This document shows, piece after piece, positions 1-8,440 of a stretch of DNA of 64,000 bases. Numbering within the stretch: the stretch's first letter is position 1; the number at the start of each line of letters is the position of its first letter. The position numbers were made by a program, and so were the translations under genes. The notes beneath the pieces are model-generated. The model did no database searches and was not told the origin of the DNA. It saw nothing but the letters and a program-made list of their open reading frames with translations. Source of the DNA: Symbioplanes lichenis (GTDB lineage: Bacteria > Actinomycetota > Actinomycetes > Mycobacteriales > Micromonosporaceae); NCBI RefSeq assembly GCF_030709675.1, contig NZ_JAUZQD010000026.1, forward strand, positions 1 through 64,000, read 5' to 3'.

Positions 1-1
1 A

Positions 2-46
2 CAGTCGAGGGCCTTCCCCAGCCGGGGTTGGCCCTCGACTGCTTTT
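2..46 (+). terminator. Rho-independent terminator of an upstream gene
   Basis: A perfect 12-bp stem (2-13 pairing with 30-41) encloses an inner CCCC/GGGG stem and is followed by CTTTT. This is the classical form of an intrinsic terminator. The gene it ends lies to the left of the window. Confidence 0.8.
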
Positions 47-436
47 GTGCGTCCGGCGCCGGGTAGCGTGGTACGGACGTTCGGACGGGGTGACCCGGCG
101 GGACGACCGGCGTGCGTGCGGTGCGCGTGCATCGGGCGTGCAGTGCGCGGGCGGTGCGAGTGCGCCGGTCGCTCGGTGCTCGGGCCGGCTCGGACGCGGT
201 GCATGGGAGTGCCGCTTGCGGGCAGGCCCGTGCGGAAGGCAGACCCGTGAGGGAGCCCGGCGCCGGGCTCTCGCGCGCCGGCGTGCGAGCAGTGACCGTG
301 ATCCGGTGGCTGCCAGCTCGTGGCCGGCTTATCCGTGCGAGGCGGCACCGCCTCGACTTGTTGTTTGTGATGTGCCCTGTTGAAGTGCTCCGGCGGACAC
401 CCGCGTACGGCCCGCCGAACTCGGAAGGATTGACCC
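47..436. other. 390-bp GC-rich intergenic region
   Basis: No convincing gene is present. The first half is dominated by GTGCG/GTGCGC-like runs. Short frames exist but have the arginine-rich composition of shadow frames and match no family. A TAGCGT hexamer at 64-69 could be a -10 element, but no good -35 precedes it at normal spacing. GGAAGGA just before 437 is the ribosome binding site of the next gene. Confidence 0.5.
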
Positions 437-3400
437 GTGAACCCAGGACCGCAGGACGGCGGCAACCGCGACGACGAGGGCCGGGACGGCCGCGGTCGCG
501 ACGGCGGCTCCGGCGGCGGGTACTCCCGCGGCGACCGGGACCGCAGCGACGGCGGCTCCCGTGGCGGTGACCGTGACCGTGGTGGTGACCGGGGCGGCTT
601 CCGCAGCGGCGGCGACCGGGGTGGTGACCGCGGCGGCTTCCGTGGCGGTGACCGTGACCGTGGTGGCGACCGGGGCGGCTTCCGCAGCGGTGGCCAGGGC
701 GGCGGCTTCCGTAGCGGCGGCGACCGCGGCGGGTTCCGGGGCGACGACCGGGGTGGTGACCGCGGCGGGTTCCGTGGTGGTGACCGTGACCGTGGTGGCT
801 ACCAGTCCGGTGGTGACCGTGGCGGGTTCCGGGGCGGCGACCGTGATGGTGGCTTCCGCGGTAACCGTGAGGGTGGCCAGGGCGGCTTCCGCGGCGGTGA
901 CCGCGAGGGTGGCTTCCGTGGTGGCGACCGTGACCGTGGCGGTCAGGGCGGCTTCCGCAGCGGGGGCGGCCAGGGCGGCTTCCGCAGCGGAGGCGGCCAG
1001 GGCAGCTTCCGGGGCGGCGACCGCGACCGGACCGGCTTCCAGTCCGACCGGGGCGACCGGGGCGACCGGGGCGACCGCGGTGGTCAGGGTGGCTTCCGTG
1101 GTGGCGACCGTGACCGGGGCGGCTTCCGGGGACCGGACCGTGGCGGCGACCGTAGTGGCTTCCAGTCCGACCGGGGCGTTCGCGGCGGCGACCGGGGCGG
1201 CTTCCCCTCGGACCGCGGCGACCGTGGTGGTCAGGGCGGGTTCCGCGGTGGCGACCGGGGCGGCTACCAGTCCGGTGGTGACCGGGGTGGCTTCCGTGGG
1301 GGCGACCGCGAGGGTGGCTTCCGTAGCGGTGGTGACCGTGGCGGGTTCCGTGGGGGCGACCGTGACGGTGGCTTCCGGGGTAACCGGGACGGTGGCCAGG
1401 GTGGCTTCCGTGGCGGCGACCGTGATGGTGGCTTCCGCAGCGGTGGCCAGGGTGGCTTCCGCGGTGGCGACCGTGAGGGTGGCCAGGGCGGCTTCCGGGG
1501 CGGGGACCGTGAGGGCGGTTTCCGTAGCGGTGGTGACCGCGGCGGGTTCCGTGGCGGCGACCGCGACGGTGGCTTCCGCAGCGGTGGCCAGGGCGGCTTC
1601 CGCGGTGGCGACCGGGACCGTGGTGGCTACCAGTCCGGTGGTGACCGGGGTGGCTTCCGTGGGGGCGACCGTGACGGAGGCTTCCGCAGCGGCGGCCAGG
1701 GCGGCTTCCGGGGCGGCGAGGACCGGGGCGGCTTCCGTGGGGGCGACCGGGACCGGGGCGGGTTCCGGGGTGGTGACCGTGAGGGCTTCCGGGGCGGCGA
1801 CCGCGGGGACCGTGGTGGCTTCCGTGGGGGAGACCGCGAGCAGGGCGGCGACCGGGGCGGGTTCCGGGGCGGCGACCGCGGGGACCGGCCGGGGAACCGG
1901 GGCGGTTTCCGGGGTGACCGGCCCTACGGTGAGCGTCCCGCCGGCGACCGGCCGCAGGGTGACCGGGGTCCGCGCGACGGGGAGCGGGGCGGCTACCGCA
2001 GCGACCTCGACCGGGGCGGGCGTGGTGACGGCGGCTTCCGGGGCAACCGTGAGGGTGGCCAGGGTGGCTTCCGGGGCGGCGACCGCGAGGGCGGTTTCCG
2101 CAGCGGCGGCGGTCAGGGCGGCGACCGGGGTGGTTTCCGGGACGACCGGGGATCGCGCGACGGCGGCTTCCGGGGCGGCGACCGCGACGGTGGTTACCGG
2201 GGCGACCGGGGTGGTTTCCGGGGTGACCGTGACGGTGGCCAGGGCGGCTACCGGGGCGACCGCGAGCAGGGTGGCTTCCGCGGGGGCGACCGGGACCGGG
2301 AGGACCGGGTCTACAACCGGGACGACCGCGGGCCGGGCAACGGCGGGGACTCGGGGCAGGAGGTCTTCCAGGCGCCCGAGATTCCGGAGGACATCGCGGC
2401 GACCGATCTCGATCAGGAGGTTCGGTCGGAGCTGCTGAGCCTGTCGCGGGACACGTCGGACCGGGTCGCGCGGCACCTCGTGGCGGCCGGGCAGATCATC
2501 GACGAGGACTCGGAGCTGGCGCTGCGGCACGCCATCGCGGCGCGGCGGCTGGCCTCGCGGATCGCGGTGGTGCGCGAGGCGGTGGGTCTGGCCGCGTACG
2601 CCGCGGGGGACTGGACGACGGCCATCGCGGAGCTCCGGACGTACCACAGGATGACCGGGCGGCAGACGCACCTGGCCGAGCTGGCCGACTGTGAGCGGGC
2701 GCTGGGCCGGCCCGAGCGGGCGATCGACCTCTATCGGGGGGCCGACAAGGACGCGCTCGACCAGGCCGGCTCGATCGAGCTGCTGATCGTGGCGGCCGGG
2801 GCGCGCGGGGACCTGGGTCAGCACGACGCCGCCGTGGCGATGCTGCAGATCAAGGAGCTCACCGCCGACGCGGACGCCGACTGGGCGGCCCGGCTGCGCT
2901 ACGCCTACGCCGACGCGCTGCTCGCGGCGGGCCGGCGGGACGAGGCGCGGGAGTGGTTCTCGCGGGCGGCCGCCGCGGACGAGGACGACCTGACCGACGC
3001 GGCCGAGCGGCTGCTCGAGCTCGACGGCGTCACCATCGAGGGCGACGACGAGGACGAGGACGACGAGACCCGCGACGGCGAGGGCGAGGCCCGCGACCGC
3101 GACGGCGAGCAGGCCCGCGAGGGCGACGACGACCGCGACGACGAGGACGACGACCTCGAGGCCGACGAGGACGCGGACCGGGACGACGACTACGAGGACG
3201 AGGACGACGACCGGCCCGAGGCCCGCGCCGACAGCCGGGACGAGGACTTCGACGACGAGGACGAGCTCGACGACGAGGCCGACGAGGACGTCGACGCCGG
3301 CATCGACTCCGACGAGGACGAGCGGGACGACGTCAAGCGCGGCGGCGACGAGTTCACCACGCCGGCGGGCCCCGACGCCGACGAGGAGAGCGCCGAGCCC

Positions 3401-3478
3401 GTGAAGCCGGCCGAGCCCGAGAGCAAGGCCGCGGAGGGCAAGACCACGGGCGAGCAGGGCAAGGGCGACAACGCGTGA
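437..3478 (+). CDS. Gly/Arg/Asp-repeat protein with TPR domain and acidic tail
   Basis: 1013 residues in three parts. Residues about 40-640 are a low-complexity array built on GGFRGGDRDRGG-like units, rich in RGG and FRGG/FRSGG. Residues about 650-860 form a helical TPR-like domain, with segments such as AAYAAGDWTTAIAELRTYH and AERAL-type helices. Residues about 862-985 are almost all Asp/Glu with some Arg. The GTG start follows a GGAAGGA ribosome site. RGG arrays are typical of RNA-binding, phase-separating proteins, but a role here is inference. The array is encoded by imperfect DNA repeats, so its length probably varies between strains. The stop overlaps the next gene (GTGA), which implies co-translation with the HAD phosphatase. 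The TPR part resembles a conserved actinobacterial protein found next to this phosphatase; the repeat part looks like an expansion. Confidence 0.85.
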   Translation: MNPGPQDGGNRDDEGRDGRGRDGGSGGGYSRGDRDRSDGGSRGGDRDRGGDRGGFRSGGDRGGDRGGFRGGDRDRGGDRGGFRSGGQGGGFRSGGDRGGFRGDDRGGDRGGFRGGDRDRGGYQSGGDRGGFRGGDRDGGFRGNREGGQGGFRGGDREGGFRGGDRDRGGQGGFRSGGGQGGFRSGGGQGSFRGGDRDRTGFQSDRGDRGDRGDRGGQGGFRGGDRDRGGFRGPDRGGDRSGFQSDRGVRGGDRGGFPSDRGDRGGQGGFRGGDRGGYQSGGDRGGFRGGDREGGFRSGGDRGGFRGGDRDGGFRGNRDGGQGGFRGGDRDGGFRSGGQGGFRGGDREGGQGGFRGGDREGGFRSGGDRGGFRGGDRDGGFRSGGQGGFRGGDRDRGGYQSGGDRGGFRGGDRDGGFRSGGQGGFRGGEDRGGFRGGDRDRGGFRGGDREGFRGGDRGDRGGFRGGDREQGGDRGGFRGGDRGDRPGNRGGFRGDRPYGERPAGDRPQGDRGPRDGERGGYRSDLDRGGRGDGGFRGNREGGQGGFRGGDREGGFRSGGGQGGDRGGFRDDRGSRDGGFRGGDRDGGYRGDRGGFRGDRDGGQGGYRGDREQGGFRGGDRDREDRVYNRDDRGPGNGGDSGQEVFQAPEIPEDIAATDLDQEVRSELLSLSRDTSDRVARHLVAAGQIIDEDSELALRHAIAARRLASRIAVVREAVGLAAYAAGDWTTAIAELRTYHRMTGRQTHLAELADCERALGRPERAIDLYRGADKDALDQAGSIELLIVAAGARGDLGQHDAAVAMLQIKELTADADADWAARLRYAYADALLAAGRRDEAREWFSRAAAADEDDLTDAAERLLELDGVTIEGDDEDEDDETRDGEGEARDRDGEQAREGDDDRDDEDDDLEADEDADRDDDYEDEDDDRPEARADSRDEDFDDEDELDDEADEDVDAGIDSDEDERDDVKRGGDEFTTPAGPDADEESAEPVKPAEPESKAAEGKTTGEQGKGDNA
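563..2310 (+). repeat. Degenerate tandem repeats coding the RGG array
   Basis: Dozens of imperfect copies of units such as GGTGACCGTGACCGTGGTGG and GGCTTCCGTGGTGGC follow one another in frame. Codons differ between copies while the peptide stays the same, so the array seems to be kept by selection on protein sequence and not only by recent slippage. The repeats also create very long spurious open frames on both strands. Confidence 0.85.
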
Positions 3479-4515
3479 CCCGGCTCGTCGACGGGTACGA
3501 CCTCGTCATCTTTGATCTCGACGGGGTCGTCTACCTGATCGACGAGCCGATCGCGGGCGCCGCCGACGCCATCGGGCGGCTGCGGGCCGAGGGCACCGCC
3601 GTCGCCTACGCGACGAACAACGCGTCGCGGCGGGCGGTGGACGTGGCGGCCGCGCTCACCGGGATGGGGGTGCCCGCCGCGGCGGACGAGGTGCTGACCT
3701 CGGCCGGTGCGGCGGCGGCCCGGCTGGCGGAGCGGTTGCCGGCCGGGGCACCCGTGCTGGTGGTCGGGGCCGAGGCGTTGCGGGCGGAGGTGCGGGACGC
3801 CGGGCTGACGGTGGTCGAGCGGGCCGGGGACGAGCCCGCGGCCGTGGTGCAGGGCTTCGGGCCCGAGGTGGGCTGGAAGCTGCTGTCCGAGGCGGCCCTC
3901 GCGGTCCGTGCGGGGGCGCTCTGGGTGGCGACCAACACCGACCGTACGCTCCCCAGCCCCCGGGGCCCGCTGCCCGGCAACGGCTCCCTGGTCGCCGTCC
4001 TGCGCACCGCCCTGGACCGCGAGCCGGACCTGGTGGTGGGCAAGCCCGCCCCGGCCCTGTTCGAGACGGCGGCCCGGCTGGCACAGGCGCGCCGGCCGCT
4101 CGCCGTCGGCGACCGGCTGGACACCGACATCGAGGGCGCGGTCGGCGCGGGCGTGGACAGCCTGCTCGTGCTGACCGGCGTGAGCGGCCCGGCCGAGCTG
4201 CTGGCGGCGCCCCCGGCGCAGCGCCCGACCTACGTCGCCGAGGACCTGACCGGCCTGTTCGAGCCCCCGGTGCGCCTGGACAAAGGTGTCGGCAAGGGCG
4301 CCGAGAAGGGTGCCGGTAAAGGCGTCGAAAAGGGCGCCGAGGCCCAGGGCAAGGGCGAGAAGAGCTGGCGGATCGAGAACGGCGCGCTGACCGGTGACGG
4401 GAAGCCGGCACCCGCGCTGGCCCTGCTCGCCGCGCACGTCTGGGCCGGTGGCAAGGCGCGCGCGGGCTCCGACGCGGCGGCGAAGCTGTTCAGCCAGTGG
4501 AAGCTGAACGCTTGA
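3475..4515 (+). CDS. HAD-IIA family sugar/nucleotide phosphatase
   Basis: 346 residues. Motif I is IFDLDGVVY near residue 15, followed by a cap domain with the TNNAS motif of the NagD/PGP subfamily; the late motif GDRLDTDIEGA supplies the Mg-binding acids. Known family members dephosphorylate phosphoglycolate, nucleotides or similar small phosphates; the substrate here is unknown. After the HAD core there is a Lys-Gly-Glu repeat linker (KGAEKGAGKGVEKGAE, around 4285-4345) and a C-terminal segment of about 50 residues. The GTG start overlaps the stop of the repeat protein, so the two are probably translationally coupled. Confidence 0.88.
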   Translation: MTRLVDGYDLVIFDLDGVVYLIDEPIAGAADAIGRLRAEGTAVAYATNNASRRAVDVAAALTGMGVPAAADEVLTSAGAAAARLAERLPAGAPVLVVGAEALRAEVRDAGLTVVERAGDEPAAVVQGFGPEVGWKLLSEAALAVRAGALWVATNTDRTLPSPRGPLPGNGSLVAVLRTALDREPDLVVGKPAPALFETAARLAQARRPLAVGDRLDTDIEGAVGAGVDSLLVLTGVSGPAELLAAPPAQRPTYVAEDLTGLFEPPVRLDKGVGKGAEKGAGKGVEKGAEAQGKGEKSWRIENGALTGDGKPAPALALLAAHVWAGGKARAGSDAAAKLFSQWKLNA

Positions 4516-4650
4516 CGTAGCGCGGGCCCGATGCGACGACCGCTGTCGTGTCGGCGCACTCTTCCGAGGGATTTCCCGGCGCATTCGAGCCCGACATAGT
4601 GGACCGTCAGCGGTCAATTCCGACGCTGAGATCCCCGGGAGCTGACGTCA

Positions 4651-6138
4651 GTGGCCGAACGCGCACACACCCCCAAGAACCCCGAACCCGGCCCCCGGCG
4701 AGGGCTGCTCATCTGGCTGTCGGGCGCCGACCCGGATTCGCTGGCCCGCAGTCCGCGCGAGGGCCGGAAGTTCTCCGGGCTCGGCGGCGTCGTGCTCACC
4801 ACCGCGTGCATGGCCGGGGTGTCCGCCGGTTTCGCGCTGCACACGGGCGTGCAGGCGCCGCTGCCGGTGGCCGTGGTCGTGGCGGTGCTGTGGGGGCTGG
4901 CGATCGCGAACCTCGACCGCTGGCTGGTCGCGGCGGCCGGGCGCCGGGAGCGCTGGTGGCAGAACGTGATTCTGCTGCTGCCCCGGGCCCTGCTCGCGAT
5001 GGTGATCGGGGCGGTGGTGTCGACGCCGCTCGTGCTGTGGATCTTCCAGCGGGAGATCCAGGCGCAGATGACCGTCACGCAGCAGACCCAGCGCAACGAC
5101 TTCGAGCGGAAGCTGCGTACGGACGCCCGCTTCGCCGCCATCCCGCAGCTGGAGAAGGACGTCGCCGCGCTGCAGAAGGTCGCCGCGGGCACGGTGACCG
5201 AGGACGTCGTCGGCCGGGATCCGGATGTGAAGCGGACCAAGCAGGCGTTCGACGATCTCGACAAGCGGTACACCGCCGCGCGGGAGAGCGCCCTCTGCGA
5301 GTTCGACGGCTCGTGCGGCAGCAAGATCAAGGGCGGCGGCCCCTCGTACCGGCAGAAGGTCGCCGTGGTGCAGGACCTGCGCCGGCAGCGGGACGCCGCG
5401 AAGCAGGCCTGGGAGCAGGCGCAGGCGGCCGCCGAGAAGAAGCAGGACCAGTCGGCCGGGGTGCAGCAGGCGGACGCGAAGTCGGGGCTCGAGGACAAGA
5501 AGGAGCAGCTGAGCCGGCTGAAGGACCTGAAGACGGCCGAGGAGGACCGGTATCTCGCGGACAGCCGCAACGACCGGGGACTGCTCGCGCAGCTGGAGGC
5601 CCTGAGCACCATCACGGACCGCAACTCGACGCTCAAGACGGCGTATCTGACGCTGCTGCTCTTCATCACGGCGATCGAGATCCTGCCCGTGCTGACGAAG
5701 TTCCTGCTGAACATCGGGCCCGCGACGGCGTACGACAAGATTCTGGCCTCGGCCGAGCGCAACGACGTCACCGTGGCCGAGCAGCGCATGCGCTTCGAGC
5801 GCGAGCAGGAGGAAGAGGAGCTCAAGGCGCGCGCCCGGCGGCAGGAGGAGATCCGCGCGGAGACCGCGTCGCGTGAGACGGTGGTGCAGACCGAGATCCG
5901 CAAGCGGGAGCTGGACCGGAAGCTGAGCGAGGAGCTGCGCCGGCTGAGCGACCGCCCGGCGGCGACGGCTCCGCAGGCGCGCCGGACGCTGCGCTTTCCC
6001 GGGCCCCGGCGCGAACGGGGAGGCGGGGAGTACAGCCAGTGGCCCGCGGAGGAGTACGGCACGCGCGCCGCGGCCGTGGACGAGCCGGCCGCGGAGGAGA
6101 CGAGCGACGGGACCGTACCCCGGTGGCGGTTCAAGTAG
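4651..6138 (+). CDS. DUF4407 membrane protein with coiled coils
   Basis: 495 residues matching the DUF4407 pattern: an N-terminal LIWLSGADP motif, three clustered membrane segments (about 45-130), a long soluble region rich in Lys/Glu/Gln coiled coil (about 200-300), a fourth membrane segment near 330-350 and a charged C-terminal helix (about 375-440). Function is unknown in the family. It converges on the GTPase operon and could serve that system, since DUF4407 proteins are often encoded near such NTPase genes; this is inference. GTG is used as start. Confidence 0.82.
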   Translation: MAERAHTPKNPEPGPRRGLLIWLSGADPDSLARSPREGRKFSGLGGVVLTTACMAGVSAGFALHTGVQAPLPVAVVVAVLWGLAIANLDRWLVAAAGRRERWWQNVILLLPRALLAMVIGAVVSTPLVLWIFQREIQAQMTVTQQTQRNDFERKLRTDARFAAIPQLEKDVAALQKVAAGTVTEDVVGRDPDVKRTKQAFDDLDKRYTAARESALCEFDGSCGSKIKGGGPSYRQKVAVVQDLRRQRDAAKQAWEQAQAAAEKKQDQSAGVQQADAKSGLEDKKEQLSRLKDLKTAEEDRYLADSRNDRGLLAQLEALSTITDRNSTLKTAYLTLLLFITAIEILPVLTKFLLNIGPATAYDKILASAERNDVTVAEQRMRFEREQEEEELKARARRQEEIRAETASRETVVQTEIRKRELDRKLSEELRRLSDRPAATAPQARRTLRFPGPRRERGGGEYSQWPAEEYGTRAAAVDEPAAEETSDGTVPRWRFK

Positions 6139-6145
6139 CGGAAAG

Positions 6146-6177
6146 GCGGCGCCGCGGGCCGGGACCCGCGGCGCCGC
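6146..6177. terminator. Bidirectional hairpin terminator
   Basis: A 13-bp GC stem (6146-6158 with 6165-6177) and a 6-nt loop lie between the convergent DUF4407 gene and the last gene of the GTPase operon. There is no long T-tract, as is usual for actinobacteria. Confidence 0.65.
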
Positions 6178-6181
6178 GCTG

Positions 6182-8440
6182 TCACGGGCGGTAGTACACG
6201 AGCACCTTGAGGAACCCGGCCTGCCGGTCGACGTCCGGGCTGCGGAGCTCGGTGTCGATCGGCACGGTCCGCAGCGGGGGATTCGCCCTGATCTGCGCCT
6301 CGAGGTCGTCGAGCCGGAGCTGTTCGTCCTTGGACAGCGGCTGCCGGGGGTCGTGATAGGCGATCAGGCGCAGGCCGGTCGCGGCCGAGCGGCGGATCGG
6401 CGTCTGCTGCAGCTTCTGGTCGAGCCGCTGCCAGTCGGTCGCGTCGGCGACGACCGGGGCGATGCCCAGGTCGAAGTTCTCCACCGAGGGCAGGGCGGCC
6501 GGCGACGTGGCGGCGGCGGGCAGAGGCGGGGGCGTGTCGTCGTCGCCGAGGTCCAGCAGGGCCGTCGTGGCGCCCAGCGTGCCGATCAGGGCGACCACGG
6601 CGGCGACCAGGGGCAGCCGGGCGCGCTGGGGGATCGCGGACGCCAGCTGCGCGGGGCCGCGGCGGGCCGGGGGCGACACCGCAGGGGACTCGATGCGGGG
6701 AACCGCGTAGGGGGCGCCGGCGCCTGTCCGGGACGCCCACTGCAGCCATTCGCTGACCGCGGCGGGCACGTACGCGTCCAGGCCGATCGACTGGCAGCGC
6801 CGCACGAGGTTGCCGCGCGACGCCGGGGTGCCCTGGTCGAGGAGGGCGAGGACGGCGCCGTACATGATGCGGCGGGGGCGGGGATCGGTGGCGTCGCCGG
6901 GCTGCTGGACGCGGCGCAGGAGGTCGTCGGCCCAGTCGGCGGCCGGGCCGGGGGCCGACTCGGCGACCGCGCTCGCGGTGAGCTCGCGGGCCAGCGCGGT
7001 GAGGGAGTCGAGACGGGTCATCGGTTCGGGCTTGCGGGTGGGGCAGGCGGCGGTCAGCAGGTCGGCGACCGTGGCGGCGGGCAGCCCGTCGAGGCCGGGG
7101 GCCAGGTCGAGCAGCAGGGCGAGCGGGTCGGCGGACAGCTGCAGCTCGTCGGCGGCGGCCTGGGTGTACGCGCGGTACCGCTCCAGCTCACCCCGGACGA
7201 CGCGGTCGTCGGCGGGGAAGAGGGCCCGGTCCGTACGCGGGTCCAGGCCGAGCTTGCGCAGCCAGGCGCGCGCCGCGACGAGGTCGGCCCGGTCGGCGAG
7301 CGGCCCGCCCGGATCCGCCCAGCGGGTGACCAGCGTGTGCACGCCCAGGCCACGGTGCTCCAGCAGCAGGTCGGCGAGGCGGTCGTGCCACTTGTTGCCC
7401 TCGCGGTGCTTCGCGGTCGGCAGGTGCAGCAGGTTGTCGCCGGTCTCGTCCTGCGCTTCCAGGATGCCGTCGAGCAGGGCGCCCGCGATGTCGAAGGGGT
7501 AGTCGTCGCGGAGCGTACGCACGGCGGCCCCCGGCTCGTGCCGCGCCCACGTGGCGACCAGGTCCAGGTGGCCGAGCAGCCCCTGCGGGCTGGCGAGCAT
7601 GGACGGCACGTCGGGCCACTCGGGGCGGTGGTTGGCGTGGGCCAGCTCGACGAGCAGGTCGTCCAGCTCCTCGCAGCGGGGCAGCCGCGTGATCGGGCGG
7701 TGCTCGACGGCGTACTCGACGAGCCAGCGGAAGCCGTGCCGCAGCTCGCGGCGGGTCAGCCGGGTCTCCAGCTCCTCCTGGGTGACCGGGCCCCGGCGGA
7801 ACAGGTGGGCGACGCTGTCGGCGCGGCGCGGGTCCGCGGCGCGGAACTCCTCGGGCCACTGGCCGGACACCACGCGCAGGTCCGGGTTGTCCGGGCGCTG
7901 CAGCAGGCAGGTCGACCAGGACCAGCGGCGGCTGACCGGCTCGGGCAGCACGCGCAGCACGGCGGCGACGACCTCGGCCGCGTCGCCCGGCCCGGCGAGC
8001 ACGGGGACGGCGGCCCGGCTGAGCGCCACCCCGCCGAGCACCTCGCTGACGAGCCGGCCGAAGGTGTCGTGGTCGAGCCCGGGCTCGGGCAGGTCGTCCG
8101 GGTCGGCGGCGCGGTCCCGGCCGAGGCGCCACGCGTCGTACGCCCCCATGGCCGGCGGCGCGAACGCGAAGCGGCACGAACCGGCCACCCCGAAGGGCCC
8201 GCGCCGGCCCTGCACGGCGAAGCACCACCGGCGCCGCCCGCCCACCGGGACCCGGCGCAGCGTCCACACCGGGTGTCCCTGGGTGGAGTCGATGTTCTCC
8301 GGCGGCTGTTCGAGGTCCTCCTGGAGCAAGTGCTCGGCGGCGGTCCAGAACTCGCCGGGCGCGCTGCCGCGGTCGTGCGGGCTGAAGCCGATCCCGGTGA
8401 GGTCGGCCCACTGCACCATGACCAGGTCGTCGGACGTCAT
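6182..8440 (-). CDS. GTPase-partner protein, GAP1-like (tentative)
   Basis: 752 residues. It begins MTSDDLVMVQWADLTGIGF after a GGGAGGG ribosome site, and its ATG overlaps the GTPase stop (ATGA). The long N-terminal part is soluble and resembles in layout the large GTPase-associated partner proteins (GAP1 type) that sit beside TRAFAC-like GTPases in actinobacteria. A single membrane segment lies near residues 606-627, followed by a short, probably extracytoplasmic tail of about 120 residues ending KVLVYYRP. No catalytic motif was recognised. The assignment rests on context and general similarity from memory, not on a search. It is the last gene of the operon. Confidence 0.6.
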   Translation of the reverse strand: MTSDDLVMVQWADLTGIGFSPHDRGSAPGEFWTAAEHLLQEDLEQPPENIDSTQGHPVWTLRRVPVGGRRRWCFAVQGRRGPFGVAGSCRFAFAPPAMGAYDAWRLGRDRAADPDDLPEPGLDHDTFGRLVSEVLGGVALSRAAVPVLAGPGDAAEVVAAVLRVLPEPVSRRWSWSTCLLQRPDNPDLRVVSGQWPEEFRAADPRRADSVAHLFRRGPVTQEELETRLTRRELRHGFRWLVEYAVEHRPITRLPRCEELDDLLVELAHANHRPEWPDVPSMLASPQGLLGHLDLVATWARHEPGAAVRTLRDDYPFDIAGALLDGILEAQDETGDNLLHLPTAKHREGNKWHDRLADLLLEHRGLGVHTLVTRWADPGGPLADRADLVAARAWLRKLGLDPRTDRALFPADDRVVRGELERYRAYTQAAADELQLSADPLALLLDLAPGLDGLPAATVADLLTAACPTRKPEPMTRLDSLTALARELTASAVAESAPGPAADWADDLLRRVQQPGDATDPRPRRIMYGAVLALLDQGTPASRGNLVRRCQSIGLDAYVPAAVSEWLQWASRTGAGAPYAVPRIESPAVSPPARRGPAQLASAIPQRARLPLVAAVVALIGTLGATTALLDLGDDDTPPPLPAAATSPAALPSVENFDLGIAPVVADATDWQRLDQKLQQTPIRRSAATGLRLIAYHDPRQPLSKDEQLRLDDLEAQIRANPPLRTVPIDTELRSPDVDRQAGFLKVLVYYRP

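Noticed and set aside
563..2310. CRISPR-like array
   Set aside because: The repeats are in frame, degenerate and continuous, without unique spacers of constant size.
561..2438. Second plus-strand frame of 625 codons in the repeat region
   Set aside because: Low-complexity Ala/Val/Thr/Ser product from the same repeats, with no domain; a shadow.
329..2824. Very long open frame on the minus strand opposite the RGG-repeat gene
   Set aside because: Its product is monotonous Val/Ala/Pro/Thr sequence produced by reading the repeat in antisense; the plus frame has a ribosome site, a TPR domain and coupling to the next gene.
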